Positions 1 through 8,075 of a stretch of DNA of 40,075 nt are shown piece after piece (the stretch's first letter is position 1; each line of letters begins with the position of its first letter). The notes beneath the pieces were generated by a model. It was not told the DNA's origin. It did not search any database and saw nothing but the letters and a program-made list of their open reading frames with translations. The translations under genes were made by a program, and so were the position numbers. This DNA is from Candidatus Gastranaerophilales bacterium (GTDB lineage Bacteria > Cyanobacteriota > Vampirovibrionia > Gastranaerophilales > Gastranaerophilaceae): the NCBI GenBank assembly GCA_944325665.1, contig CALVAY010000016.1, forward strand, positions 1-40,075. The letters run 5' to 3'.

Positions 1-408
1 ATGAAATATCTGCATTCAATGATAAGAGTAAATGATATTGAAAAATCACTAAAATTTTATAGCGAACTTCTGGGACAAAAGCTGCAAAGCAAAAAAGATT
101 TAGACGACTGCACACTGTATTTTTTAGCTGAATACAAAGGTGCGCCTGAAATCGAACTTACCGATAACTGGGAAAAACCCGACAAACCATACAAAAACGG
201 TGAGACATTCGGGCATTTTGCATTTAGCTGCGATGATATGGATGCTTTTGTTAAAAAAGCAACAGATTTAGGCGTAGAGTTACTCTACGGAAGCCCTTTT
301 AACCTTGATTTAAAAAAAGAAGACGGAACCGTTGAAGTAAAAAGAATATCCTTTGTAAAAGACCCTGACGGCAATGAGATAGAAATAATTTACAAAGGTA
401 AAGAATAA
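1..408 (+). CDS. gloA: Glyoxalase I-like VOC protein (lactoylglutathione lyase family)
   Basis: Probably a metal-dependent glyoxalase I, which isomerises the thiol hemiacetal of methylglyoxal to an S-lactoyl thioester in the cytoplasm. The 135-residue protein has the usual length of bacterial GloA and two beta-alpha-beta-beta-beta (VOC) modules, roughly residues 1-60 and 68-132. The four expected metal ligands can be placed at His5, Glu52 (in IELTDNW), His72 (in FGHFAF) and Glu128 (in DPDGNEIEII). The start is the first base of the window, and the N-terminus (KYLHSMIRV) fits the family, so it looks complete. It converges on the next gene across a shared hairpin terminator. The thiol cofactor cannot be told from sequence: glutathione is the family norm, but many anaerobes lack it. 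Other VOC enzymes are possible but fit the ligand pattern less well. Confidence 0.85.
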   Translation: MKYLHSMIRVNDIEKSLKFYSELLGQKLQSKKDLDDCTLYFLAEYKGAPEIELTDNWEKPDKPYKNGETFGHFAFSCDDMDAFVKKATDLGVELLYGSPFNLDLKKEDGTVEVKRISFVKDPDGNEIEIIYKGKE

Positions 409-418
409 TCAAAAAAAT

Positions 419-444
419 AAAACCTCTTAAAAATAAGAGGTTTT
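419..444. terminator. Bidirectional intrinsic terminator
   Basis: A perfect 10-bp stem (AAAACCTCTT / AAGAGGTTTT, 419-428 and 435-444) with a 6-base loop is flanked by A-runs and T-runs. It lies between two convergent genes and can serve both strands. Confidence 0.75.
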
Positions 445-459
445 ATTTTATGCAAATGT

Positions 460-1323
460 TTAGTTTTCGTATGCAAACCAGACAAACTCGTCATGAAGTT
501 TTTGAAATGCCTCATCTGCATTGTCAAGTCTGGCATCTACATATTTAAAGTCTTTTCCGTATGTCGGACCAAAGTATACAGGAACAAGGTGTTTTAAGGA
601 TTTTTCAGAATCACTGTTGTTATCTCTTTCAATAGAGACATAATAATCGCCTTCGGTGAAATGTGAGCATGAGAAATTTTTGTAAGTAAGAGACATTCTA
701 TATACACCGTCAGGCAAATCGTTTTGAAATCTTTGAGCTGTCTGATTAAAATTATTAATTAAGCAATTTTTTATTTCTTCTTTATTCGTGTAACCTTTAT
801 TTGCAATTGAATATATTCTTGCTGCCGTTTCATATTGATTAATTCTGATGTTTGGCGACTGTATGAGTTTATCTGCGATATCATACACTTCTTTTTTAAC
901 TTCTTTGTCATCTGTATGCAATATTTTTTCAATTATTTCATCAGCTTCCTTGTTTTTAACATCAAAAGAATCATTTAATACTTTTTGTGTTACATCTTCA
1001 AAACCGTCTTCCCATATTTCTTGAGGAGTTGTATTTTTTCTTAAATCAAAGTCTTTAGAAACCGTTTGATTTTCTCCCTCAACCTGAATTTTACCTATAC
1101 CTTGCCAACCAACCATCTCATGGCTTGGCGTATATGTAAAAGAAACTTTTGCAACTTTGTCAGGGCCTTTTTCAAATCTGTCTTTTAAAGTATTAATATT
1201 ACCCCAAATAGCTTCTCTTGTGTGCGGAGGGCACTTATCTACTTCAGATTGGGTTCTTTTATAATCAATTCTTGCAACTCCCGTAAATGAATTTGCAGGA
1301 TTTATCGATTTAATTAACATCAT
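460..1323 (-). CDS. Protein of unknown function, 287 aa
   Basis: I do not recognise this family. The 287-residue protein has no signal peptide, no membrane segment and no obvious catalytic motif. It is rich in charged and aromatic residues and looks soluble. It opens with MMLIKSINPANSFTG, a short polar head ending in a Phe-Thr-Gly motif. The protein at 28219-29727 has comparable Phe-x-Gly elements (SFGS, NFVG) near its N-terminus. A purine-rich ribosome site (GGAAAGGAAG) lies just before the start, and the second ATG at 1318-1320 would give more usual spacing. It is transcribed alone on the minus strand and ends against the terminator at 419-444. Single-gene transcription and the absence of conserved functional neighbours give no functional hint. 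Confidence 0.7.
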   Translation of the reverse strand: MMLIKSINPANSFTGVARIDYKRTQSEVDKCPPHTREAIWGNINTLKDRFEKGPDKVAKVSFTYTPSHEMVGWQGIGKIQVEGENQTVSKDFDLRKNTTPQEIWEDGFEDVTQKVLNDSFDVKNKEADEIIEKILHTDDKEVKKEVYDIADKLIQSPNIRINQYETAARIYSIANKGYTNKEEIKNCLINNFNQTAQRFQNDLPDGVYRMSLTYKNFSCSHFTEGDYYVSIERDNNSDSEKSLKHLVPVYFGPTYGKDFKYVDARLDNADEAFQKLHDEFVWFAYEN

Positions 1324-1430
1324 ACTTCCTTTCCTTACCTAGACATACAGGAATAAAACTCAAAAAAATATTTTTTGAACATAAAAAAACAAACTTAAAA
1401 AAAAATTTACACTAACTGACAAATACAAAA

Positions 1431-1458
1431 AACTCCGAGAACATAAGCTCTCGGAGTT
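1431..1458 (-). terminator. Intrinsic terminator of the tRNA-tuf unit
   Basis: A perfect 10-bp stem (AACTCCGAGA / TCTCGGAGTT) has an 8-base loop at 1441-1448. On the minus strand it is followed by a T-run. It sits 24 bases beyond the tuf stop codon. Confidence 0.85.
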
Positions 1459-1482
1459 TAATTTTATATTTCAATAAAATTA

Positions 1483-2691
1483 TTATTCAATAATTTTATC
1501 TACAACGCCGGCACCAACTGTTCTGCCGCCTTCACGGATTGCAAATCTCATACCTTGTTCGATAGCAACCGGAGCGATTAGTTCAACGTCCATTACAACG
1601 TTATCACCAGGCATTACCATTTCGCCGTCGAATTTGATTGAACCTGTTACGTCAGTTGTTCTGATGTAGAACTGAGGACGGTATCCAGGGAAGAATGGAG
1701 TATGACGTCCACCTTCGTCTTTTGTCAATACGTAAACGTTAGCTGTAAATTTAGTGTGAGGTTTGATTGAACCTGGTTTAGCAAGTACTTGACCACGTTG
1801 AATATCTTTTTTGTCGATACCACGAAGTAGAGCACCAATGTTATCACCAGCTTGACCTTGGTCAAGAAGTTTTCTGAACATTTCTACACCAGTTACAGTT
1901 GATTTTTTAGTTTCGCCGAAACCAACGATTTCAACTTCATCACCAACTTTAACAACGCCACGTTCAACTCTACCAGTTGCAACTGTACCACGACCTGTGA
2001 TAGAGAATACGTCTTCAACAGGCATCAAGAACGGTTTGTCTAAATCACGTTCAGGAGTTGGGATGTAGCTGTCGATAGCGTCCATAAGTTCCCAAATTTT
2101 GTCAACCCATTTGTCGTCGCCACGAGCAACTGAAGGGTTAGCTTGAACAGCTTCTAAAGCTTTTAGAGCTGAACCTCTGATGAACGGAATGTTATCGCCA
2201 TCGAATTCGTAAGATGATAACATTTCACGAACTTCCATTTCAACCAGATCAAGAAGTTCTTCATCATCAACCATATCGCATTTATTCATAAATACAACTA
2301 GACGAGGAACACCAACTTGGCGAGCAAGTAGGATGTGTTCACGAGTTTGAGGCATAGCACCGTCGGTTGCTGCAACTACAAGAATTGCACCGTCCATTTG
2401 AGCTGCACCGGTAATCATGTTTTTAACGTAGTCAGCGTGGCCGGGGCAGTCAACGTGTGCATAGTGGCGAGCATCTGTTTCATACTCAACGTGAGCAGTT
2501 GAAATAGTAATACCACGTGCTTTTTCTTCGGGAGCTGCGTCGATTTCATCGAACTTTTTAGCTTCAGCTTTACCCGCAGCAGCCATACAACCAGTAATCG
2601 CAGCTGTTAACGTAGTTTTACCGTGGTCAACGTGACCAACAGTACCGACGTTAACGTGCGGTTTGGTTCTTTCAAATTTTTCTCTAGCCAT
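1483..2691 (-). CDS. tuf: Elongation factor Tu
   Basis: This GTPase delivers aminoacyl-tRNA to the ribosomal A site. Its 402 residues match the family's usual length. The GTP-binding motifs are all present: P-loop GHVDHGKT at 19-26, the G2 segment RGITI, the G3 motif DCPGH near 81-85, and G4 NKCD near 136-139. The three classical domains follow in order, ending in [11 protein letters not shown] strong Shine-Dalgarno (AAAGGAG) precedes the ATG. The gene follows three tRNA genes on the same strand with no promoter or terminator recognised between tRNA-Tyr and tuf, so co-transcription from the promoter at 3278-3306 is likely. A strong terminator closes the unit at 1431-1458. Many codons carry C at third positions, consistent with high expression. 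Confidence 0.98.
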   Translation of the reverse strand: MAREKFERTKPHVNVGTVGHVDHGKTTLTAAITGCMAAAGKAEAKKFDEIDAAPEEKARGITISTAHVEYETDARHYAHVDCPGHADYVKNMITGAAQMDGAILVVAATDGAMPQTREHILLARQVGVPRLVVFMNKCDMVDDEELLDLVEMEVREMLSSYEFDGDNIPFIRGSALKALEAVQANPSVARGDDKWVDKIWELMDAIDSYIPTPERDLDKPFLMPVEDVFSITGRGTVATGRVERGVVKVGDEVEIVGFGETKKSTVTGVEMFRKLLDQGQAGDNIGALLRGIDKKDIQRGQVLAKPGSIKPHTKFTANVYVLTKDEGGRHTPFFPGYRPQFYIRTTDVTGSIKFDGEMVMPGDNVVMDVELIAPVAIEQGMRFAIREGGRTVGAGVVDKIIE

Positions 2692-2759
2692 AAGATAGAT
2701 TCTCCTTTTTTCGATTTATTTGGTTTATTTATTTTTTTTGTGTTTGCAATACTTAAAAA

Positions 2760-2846
<87 letters not shown>

Positions 2847-2849
2847 ATA

Positions 2850-3007
2850 TTAAATTTTAAAATGTACGATTGTTTTTTGAGGTGCTGCTCCTGTCAAATT
2901 TCAATCTGAAATTTGTTCGCTCGCTCTGCTCGCAACGTCGCCATCGATTGACTACATCTTTCGCTTTCTCAACAAAAGCTCAAGATTTCACACACGGCTT
3001 ACGCTTT
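2850..3007. other. Non-coding spacer holding a hairpin, flanked by tRNA-Tyr fragment repeats
   Basis: These 158 bases lie between the intact tRNA-Tyr and a copy of its 5' end. I find no gene in them. They contain a perfect 9-bp hairpin (CAAATTTCA / TGAAATTTG at 2895-2903 and 2907-2915, loop ATC). A run of GCTCG-like words (TTCGCTCGCTCTGCTCG, 2915-2931) is unlike the surrounding AT-rich spacers. The word AGGTGC (2880-2885) is complementary to GCACCT (3012-3017), so the segment could fold back on itself. It may be a remnant of an inserted element, but no transposase or target-site duplication other than the tRNA repeat is visible. Confidence 0.5.
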
Positions 3008-3024
3008 TCGGGCACCTACCCATA
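3008..3024 (-). repeat. Partial duplicate of the tRNA-Tyr 5' end
   Basis: Bases 3008-3024 repeat 2833-2849 exactly over 17 bases. The second copy spans the end of tRNA-Tyr: acceptor strand, D-stem start and one to three bases beyond. The copies are direct repeats 175 bases apart. The upstream copy is not followed by the rest of a tRNA, so it is a fragment and not a gene. Confidence 0.85.
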
Positions 3025-3050
3025 ACATTATGCCATATTTCTAAAACAAA

Positions 3051-3122
3051 TGCCCTTGACGAGATTTGAACTCGTGGCCTCTCCCTTACCAAGGGAGTGC
3101 GCTACCCCTGCGCCACAAGGGC
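3051..3122 (-). tRNA. tRNA-Thr (GGT)
   Basis: A 72-base cloverleaf. The acceptor GCCCTTG pairs with CAAGGGC and the discriminator is A. The anticodon stem CTCCC/GGGAG encloses TTGGTAA, giving anticodon GGT. The T-loop has TTCAAAT. No CCA is encoded. It lies in the tRNA-tuf unit. Confidence 0.95.
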
Positions 3123-3186
3123 AAGTAATCTACCCTTGACGGGTGCGGCATTTTGAAATCATTTTAAAGTACAATTCTGAAAAAAT

Positions 3187-3258
3187 TGCCGATGGAGGGA
3201 ATCGAACCCCCAACCTACGGTTTACAAAACCGTTGCTCTACCATTGAGCCACATCGGC
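3187..3258 (-). tRNA. tRNA-Thr (TGT)
   Basis: A 72-base cloverleaf. The acceptor GCCGATG pairs with CATCGGC and the discriminator is A. The anticodon stem ACGGT/ACCGT encloses TTTGTAA, giving anticodon TGT. The T-loop has TTCGATT. No CCA is encoded. It is the first gene after the promoter at 3278-3306. Confidence 0.95.
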
Positions 3259-3277
3259 ATTTATCTTCATATCTACA

Positions 3278-3306
3278 ATATTATTAAGGACAAGGCAAAC
3301 TGTCAA
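3278..3306 (-). promoter_or_regulatory. Sigma-70 type promoter for the tRNA-tuf unit
   Basis: On the minus strand, TTGACA (3301-3306) and TAATAT (3278-3283) are separated by 17 bases. The -35 box is consensus and the spacing ideal. Transcription would start near 3271, about a dozen bases before tRNA-Thr(TGT). The -35 box almost abuts the stop codon of the glycosyltransferase gene. Confidence 0.8.
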
Positions 3307-3316
3307 GCAAAATTTA

Positions 3317-4237
3317 TTATAATAAACTCGATATAGTATAAAAAAGGTAGTATTTTAATTTTGCGCTTGTCAAATCCGGCTCAACTATAAGCTTTTTAGG
3401 GCATATTCTACATGCAAATTCATATATATTTTTATCATAGTTTGTTTTCATAAGCCAGTAATTCAGAATATATGCAAAATAGTTGTCCAACACGTTTTTA
3501 TCATACATTTCTTCCAAATTTTTAACTATTGTATCAAAGGCAATTTCAAATTGTCGCAATATATCATCCGGTCTGTATTCTCTTTTTTGAACATGATACA
3601 CATACCCGACTTTTTTTAAATAAGTAAAATTTGGCATGGCTTTTAAAACTTTTGAATAAAATTCAAAATCTTCACAAAAGAACAACTTGTCGTTAAAAGT
3701 TATGTTATTATTCAATAAAAATTCAACACTGAAGATTTTATTCCACACTTCATAATTACATCTTAGCAACTGTAATTTTGCAGTTTTAAAAGAAAATGGC
3801 TTTTTAAGCTTTTTAATTTGTGAAATATTTAATTTTGAACTTATCGTTTTAAGTCTCTTTTTTTGCTCAAAGTAAATATTATAAGGAAAAATCAAAACCG
3901 AAGCCTCATCTTTTAAAAGCTCTTTTTTAGCATCAAGAAGAAGTGTTTGTCTAAGCTCATCATCACAATCAACAAAATAAATATATTTCCCTTGTGCAAA
4001 TTTTAAAGCCGTATTTCTTGAAGAGCTTACCCCCTCATTCTTAATATTTTTTATAATTTTTATACGTTTATCGTCAAATTCTTCGACAATCTTTATGCTG
4101 TTGTCTTGCGAACAATCATCGATAACAACAAGCTCAAAATCATCACATGTTTGATTTAATACGGATTGGATACACTGTTTGATGTATTTTTCCTTATTAT
4201 ACACAGTTACGACGATTGTAAAAAAAGGTGTTTTCAT
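3317..4237 (-). CDS. Family 2 glycosyltransferase
   Basis: An inverting GT-A fold transferase that likely adds a sugar to a surface polysaccharide or glycolipid at the inner face of the membrane. The N-terminus is typical: TIVVTVYNKEKYI with QSVLNQT, then ELVVIDDCSQDNS near residue 40, and the GVSSSRNTAL segment. The DxD-type metal and nucleotide-sugar site is DCDD near residue 92. The catalytic domain covers about residues 5-200, and the remainder is a lysine- and tyrosine-rich C-terminal region without a membrane segment. At 306 residues it has normal length. It is a single gene divergent from the gene at 4310. The donor and acceptor cannot be predicted, and no polysaccharide cluster surrounds it. 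Confidence 0.88.
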   Translation of the reverse strand: MKTPFFTIVVTVYNKEKYIKQCIQSVLNQTCDDFELVVIDDCSQDNSIKIVEEFDDKRIKIIKNIKNEGVSSSRNTALKFAQGKYIYFVDCDDELRQTLLLDAKKELLKDEASVLIFPYNIYFEQKKRLKTISSKLNISQIKKLKKPFSFKTAKLQLLRCNYEVWNKIFSVEFLLNNNITFNDKLFFCEDFEFYSKVLKAMPNFTYLKKVGYVYHVQKREYRPDDILRQFEIAFDTIVKNLEEMYDKNVLDNYFAYILNYWLMKTNYDKNIYEFACRICPKKLIVEPDLTSAKLKYYLFYTISSLL

Positions 4238-4268
4238 ATTATAATTTTACAAGAAAAATATATATTGA

Positions 4269-4274
4269 TATAAT
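4269..4274 (+). promoter_or_regulatory. Probable extended -10 promoter box
   Basis: TGATATAAT is an extended -10 element whose hexamer is at 4269-4274. Transcription would begin near 4281, giving a leader of about 29 bases before the ATG at 4310. No good -35 box is visible. Confidence 0.45.
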
Positions 4275-4309
4275 TAGAGTGCAGTTTTTTTGTGAGATAG
4301 AAAGTTAAA

Positions 4310-7078
4310 ATGCAGGTCATTCAAACCGTAAACGACACAATAAGGATACTTTACAATCCCTCAAGTGAAGATTTTAAGCTACTTGATTTTCTTCTCGTGC
4401 AAGACAGCATAAGCAAATATTTGGCTCAAATTATTGAAATATACGACGATAAATATGACTCCTCGCAAAATGTAGCAAGAATTAAACTCTTCTACAAAGT
4501 AAACGACGAGGGAGAAGTCTTTGAATATGACCATTTCACACCTTCCAAAGAGTGCGAAATTAAAAAAATGAGCAGAAGGGAAATTTTAAACTTCGTAAAT
4601 GATGAAAAGACCGTCTTAAACATTGGTCTTGATTACCAAAGCGAAGAACCCTTTGAATTAAACATTGATTTTCTTAAAAACAACCCCGTAATTTTTGCGG
4701 ATAAAATTGACAAATCCTGCGTTATAAGTGCACATTTTGCAAATGTGCTTTCAAGGTACAATTACACAAGCGTAATTTTTGACTATACGGGAAGGCTGCA
4801 CGTCAAGGGCTCAAAAAGACTTACTATTACAAGGGAGCTAAAGCTTCCTCTTGATTATTTCACAATTGACTACATCTGGGAAAAGGGTCTAAGGGGCGCT
4901 TCTCTTGAAACACAAGCAATTTGCAATGACATCTTTAAAGAAGTCAAAAAATTTGCAAAAAATTCCCCGCAAGGTTTTATTCCTTATGAAAAATTTATAA
5001 AAGTTGTCGAAAAACAATATAAGGCAACACCGATTGTTGAATTAAGCCTGCTTTTAAATAAATTGGAAGAATTTCAAAGACACTCGATTTTTGCGCAAAA
5101 AAAAGAAGATTTTGAGTGCATAAAAAAAGCGGTCAATGAAAACCAGATAACCGTTATTGATTTTTCACTAATCAAAACAAGATGGCACAAGGAATTTAGC
5201 GAGTTTATAATAAGAGAACTTAAAAAAGATACTTTTGTATTTTTAAGGTTAAATAACTACAATTCAGACTCGGATTTAATTAACTTTATATATCACAAAG
5301 ACCACGGTTTAAATTTTGTTCCAAGCATTTCATACAACTACAACAAAATGCCGCAAGTAATTGAAAATACAAACAATTACGTTCTTCTGCCAACATTAAA
5401 CCCAAGAAGGGACTTTGGAGCAGCATCTTTTGAATTGGCTGCAATTTCAAAAGATGAGTGTATTCTTTTTGGCGAAAACACGGAAAATTTTGTATTTACA
5501 ATTAAAAATAATAAATTCACAAACAATTCAAACAAAGGCCCAAAAGCCATTAAGAAAATTAAGTTAAAAATTAATTCATCTCCAAACTACACTCCAAAAA
5601 GTTTTAAGGACAAATTCAGACCTTCGTATAACGAAAGATACCAAGAAGAAGACGTTTTAACCGAAGAGGAACTTGATTTTTTTCTGCCGCCCGGTGATAG
5701 CCGGGCTTATGAGGGAAAAGAATTGCCCGAAGAAGAGCAAACTGCCCTTGTAGAAGATAAAGTTCAAAAGGAAGAAGAAAAGGTTGGCCAAAAAGAACCT
5801 TTAATTCAGGCTGAGAATGTAGAGTTTTTACAAGCTGCGCCTGAAATTAAAGAAGAAAATGAGCCTTTAGAGCAAACTGAAAATACGGAATTTTTTGAAG
5901 CAGCAGCAGAAATAAATAAAGAAGAACCTCAAGAAACTACTCAAGAGCAAAAACCTGTTGAAAGTGAATTTAGCACACAGGATAACTCTTTATCTGATGA
6001 AACACCCAAGCAAGAACCTGTAGGCAACCTTACAAATGAAGCTACTTACGAGCTTGAGCAAAAGCTTGAAGAAAAGGAAGAAATTTTAGAAAAAATAGAA
6101 GAAGAAATTATTGAAAAATCCCAAGTGCTTGAGGAAATAGAAGAAGAAATTGAAGATAAAACCGAAACACTTAAAGATATTGAGGAAGAAATAATTGAGC
6201 AAAACGATGAAATAATTGACATCAACAAAGAAGATATTATTGATGAAACCGAAGAAAAACTTGAGCCTGAGGAAGAAGAGGAAACAAAAGAAACTTCACC
6301 GGCTCAAGAAGATGTTTCATTAGCACAAGAAGAAAAAAGGCATTTTATAGAAACCTTTGAAGAAGATGAAATTGACCTAAAAAGCCTTGCTTCATTAAAC
6401 AGTGAGGAAAATTTATCCGAAGCCGACAATTTGGCTCAACAAACAGATAATCAAGAAATTATTCCTCAAGAAGAGCTTCAAAAGACAAAAGAAGAAGTCC
6501 AAGAGCCTTTAGCGCAAGAAGTTAATACTGCTAATGAACAGGAAGAAGCTCAAGAAATCAATAACGACAAAGTAAGAAATATTCAAATAGAGCAAATCCC
6601 TGATGAACCTGAAGAAGAAACTTTTGAAGAGGAAAATCAGGAAAGTATTCAAGATGACCTTGACGAACAAGAGGCATTTGACGAGGGCTTTTCACTTGAG
6701 TCTTTGGCGCAGCAATCAGTAGAAAGTGCTTTTAGCGACGTTATAGAGGACACCGAAGAAGAGGAAGAATACACTGTACAAAAAGACAACTCCTCGGCTC
6801 TTGTTGTTGATGACAACGTAATTATAGATTTTGAAAAAATAAAAGAAGAAATCGACAACGGCGAAAACTCCGGCCTGCCGATTTATTCAAGTAAGACCAA
6901 AAACAAGGAAAAACAAAACTTTAAAGAAGGCGACACAATAATTCATGACAAATACGGACAAGGTACTATTGTAAAAATAGTTGAATACTCAAACCGTTCT
7001 CTTTTGCAAATTAATTTCGACGAAGTAGGCAAAAGACTCCTTGACCCTGACATTGCCGACATAAAAATTAAAGAGTAA
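4310..7078 (+). CDS. Large acidic protein: degenerate HerA-like ATPase domain plus C-terminal Tudor-like domain
   Basis: No gene name fits this 922-residue protein. Residues about 1-95 resemble the barrel that opens HerA/DUF87 ATPases. Residues about 100-400 follow the plan of that ATPase core: LNIGLD, a strand leading to where the P-loop belongs, VIFDYTG near 155-161, a helical insert, TVIDFSLI near 281-288 at the Walker B position, and a closing FGENTENFVFTIK. The P-loop itself reads FADKIDKS (129-136) and lacks the glycines of GxxGxGKS, so ATP hydrolysis is unlikely. Residues about 450-860 are an extremely Glu-rich linker with a coiled-coil repeat. The last 55 residues (EGDTIIHDKYGQGTI to the end) match the Tudor-like tail of PcrA/UvrD helicases, which contacts RNA polymerase in those proteins. 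A scaffold on DNA or polymerase is my inference. Its stop codon abuts that of the next gene. Confidence 0.75.
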   Translation: MQVIQTVNDTIRILYNPSSEDFKLLDFLLVQDSISKYLAQIIEIYDDKYDSSQNVARIKLFYKVNDEGEVFEYDHFTPSKECEIKKMSRREILNFVNDEKTVLNIGLDYQSEEPFELNIDFLKNNPVIFADKIDKSCVISAHFANVLSRYNYTSVIFDYTGRLHVKGSKRLTITRELKLPLDYFTIDYIWEKGLRGASLETQAICNDIFKEVKKFAKNSPQGFIPYEKFIKVVEKQYKATPIVELSLLLNKLEEFQRHSIFAQKKEDFECIKKAVNENQITVIDFSLIKTRWHKEFSEFIIRELKKDTFVFLRLNNYNSDSDLINFIYHKDHGLNFVPSISYNYNKMPQVIENTNNYVLLPTLNPRRDFGAASFELAAISKDECILFGENTENFVFTIKNNKFTNNSNKGPKAIKKIKLKINSSPNYTPKSFKDKFRPSYNERYQEEDVLTEEELDFFLPPGDSRAYEGKELPEEEQTALVEDKVQKEEEKVGQKEPLIQAENVEFLQAAPEIKEENEPLEQTENTEFFEAAAEINKEEPQETTQEQKPVESEFSTQDNSLSDETPKQEPVGNLTNEATYELEQKLEEKEEILEKIEEEIIEKSQVLEEIEEEIEDKTETLKDIEEEIIEQNDEIIDINKEDIIDETEEKLEPEEEEETKETSPAQEDVSLAQEEKRHFIETFEEDEIDLKSLASLNSEENLSEADNLAQQTDNQEIIPQEELQKTKEEVQEPLAQEVNTANEQEEAQEINNDKVRNIQIEQIPDEPEEETFEEENQESIQDDLDEQEAFDEGFSLESLAQQSVESAFSDVIEDTEEEEEYTVQKDNSSALVVDDNVIIDFEKIKEEIDNGENSGLPIYSSKTKNKEKQNFKEGDTIIHDKYGQGTIVKIVEYSNRSLLQINFDEVGKRLLDPDIADIKIKE
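6080..6205 (+). repeat. Three imperfect 42-bp tandem repeats inside the acidic linker
   Basis: Units at 6080-6121, 6122-6163 and 6164-6205 encode 14-residue repeats of the form xxLxxIEEEIxxxx, and a fourth degenerate unit follows. Hydrophobic residues recur at 3-4 residue spacing, as expected for a coiled coil. The repeat is in frame. Confidence 0.7.
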
Positions 7079-7990
7079 CTATTTCATAAAATTATTTAAG
7101 TCGATAAACTCAACAGCTTCTTCAATTGTGTCAAAAGTATTGATAATGTTGTTTAAAAAGACGTAATTAAGCGCCTTTTTAATTGCTTCGCAAGCTTTTA
7201 CCAATACAAATGTGCCTTCTTTTTGAGAAGTTGTTTTGTAAACTTCGGCAAAAATATTTGCATATTTATCAGAGAAAATTTTTATATGCTCAAGGTTAAA
7301 AATTATATTGGGCTTACCCGTTAAAACGTTGGCGTTTGCCTCTTTTATAATTTTATCAACATACTTCTCGTTGTTTATTTTATAAATTGTAATAACGCAA
7401 ATATTGTCGTTAATGTAGTACTTTTGATATTCATCACTCACCGTTTTATTAGCGGATTCCGAGATGAATTTTAAAATTCCTTCATGCCACTGCGGTTGCT
7501 TTGGAATAAACTCGTCAACGCCGTATTGATAGCATTCCTGAATCATTTTAGCGTCATCAGTACCTGAAATTACTATCAATTTAAAATCTTTTTCAGTATC
7601 ATTTTTTAGCTTATTTGCCTGCTCAATAAGTTCAAAACCGTCTTTTGCATCTGGTAAAAACAGGTCGATAATAAGATAATCAATTTTTTTCTTTTTAAGC
7701 TCGGTTAAAGCTTCTTCTTTATTTCTTGCAACATAAACATTAACGCCGATTTTTTTAAGCATTGAGGTTAGCTGATAAATGGATAATTCCATATCATCAA
7801 CAATTAACACATTAATGCTTTCCGCCGTAAAAAAGCTTAGGGGATAGTTAAAAAAGTTTAATTTCCTCTCAAGAGCGATTAATGCACGAGAAACAGTATC
7901 CTCAACAGGTATTTCAGGGCTAACATCAACTCCGGAGAGCTTAACCAAGTTTAAATATTGGTCATGCGTTAATTTTATATCTTCTTCCAT
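7079..7990 (-). CDS. Response regulator: receiver domain fused to a STAS-like domain
   Basis: A probable signalling protein of 303 residues. A helical N-terminal stretch (1-58) is followed by a receiver domain at about 59-180, with acidic pair Asp65-Asp66, phospho-acceptor Asp109 (LIIDLFLP), Ser142 and Lys164. The C-terminal part (about 197-303) looks like a STAS fold: a strand NIIFNLEHIKIFSD, then a helix, FVLVKACEAIKKAL, and a final helix TIEEAVEFI. There is no DNA-binding domain, so output is probably by protein contact, as with anti-anti-sigma factors. An earlier in-frame start at 8119 would overlap the divergent neighbour and add a hydrophobic tail, so I chose the ATG at 7988-7990. No Shine-Dalgarno precedes it, and TATAAT lies 7 bases upstream. 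No histidine kinase is nearby. Confidence 0.82.
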   Translation of the reverse strand: MEEDIKLTHDQYLNLVKLSGVDVSPEIPVEDTVSRALIALERKLNFFNYPLSFFTAESINVLIVDDMELSIYQLTSMLKKIGVNVYVARNKEEALTELKKKKIDYLIIDLFLPDAKDGFELIEQANKLKNDTEKDFKLIVISGTDDAKMIQECYQYGVDEFIPKQPQWHEGILKFISESANKTVSDEYQKYYINDNICVITIYKINNEKYVDKIIKEANANVLTGKPNIIFNLEHIKIFSDKYANIFAEVYKTTSQKEGTFVLVKACEAIKKALNYVFLNNIINTFDTIEEAVEFIDLNNFMK

Positions 7991-7997
7991 GGTTACA

Positions 7998-8003
7998 ATT
8001 ATA
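7998..8003 (-). promoter_or_regulatory. -10 box placed for a leaderless transcript
   Basis: On the minus strand TATAAT is separated from the regulator's ATG by 7 bases (TGTAACC). Transcription would start at or within a base of the start codon. The best -35 candidate, TTGTGG, has a 19-base spacer, so the call is tentative. Confidence 0.45.
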
Positions 8004-8042
8004 CTATAATATACGGAAAATACCACAAGAAAAAATTTGTAA

Positions 8043-8048
8043 TATAAT
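8043..8048 (+). promoter_or_regulatory. -10 box for the phosphohexomutase gene
   Basis: TATAAT at 8043-8048 would start transcription near 8055. That leaves a short leader with a clear ribosome site, AAGGAG, before the ATG at 8076. No strong -35 box is seen. Confidence 0.45.
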
Positions 8049-8075
8049 AAAAGAAAAAATAACAAGGAGTGCAAT

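Noticed and set aside
3131-3143. Second tRNA-fragment duplication near tRNA-Thr(GGT)
   Set aside because: Only nine bases (CCCTTGACG) match the tRNA 3' end, which is too short to separate from chance.
6046-6858. Serine-rich minus-strand ORFs opposite the acidic linker
   Set aside because: They are reverse-strand readings of Glu codons (TTC/TTT with TCT), a composition artefact.
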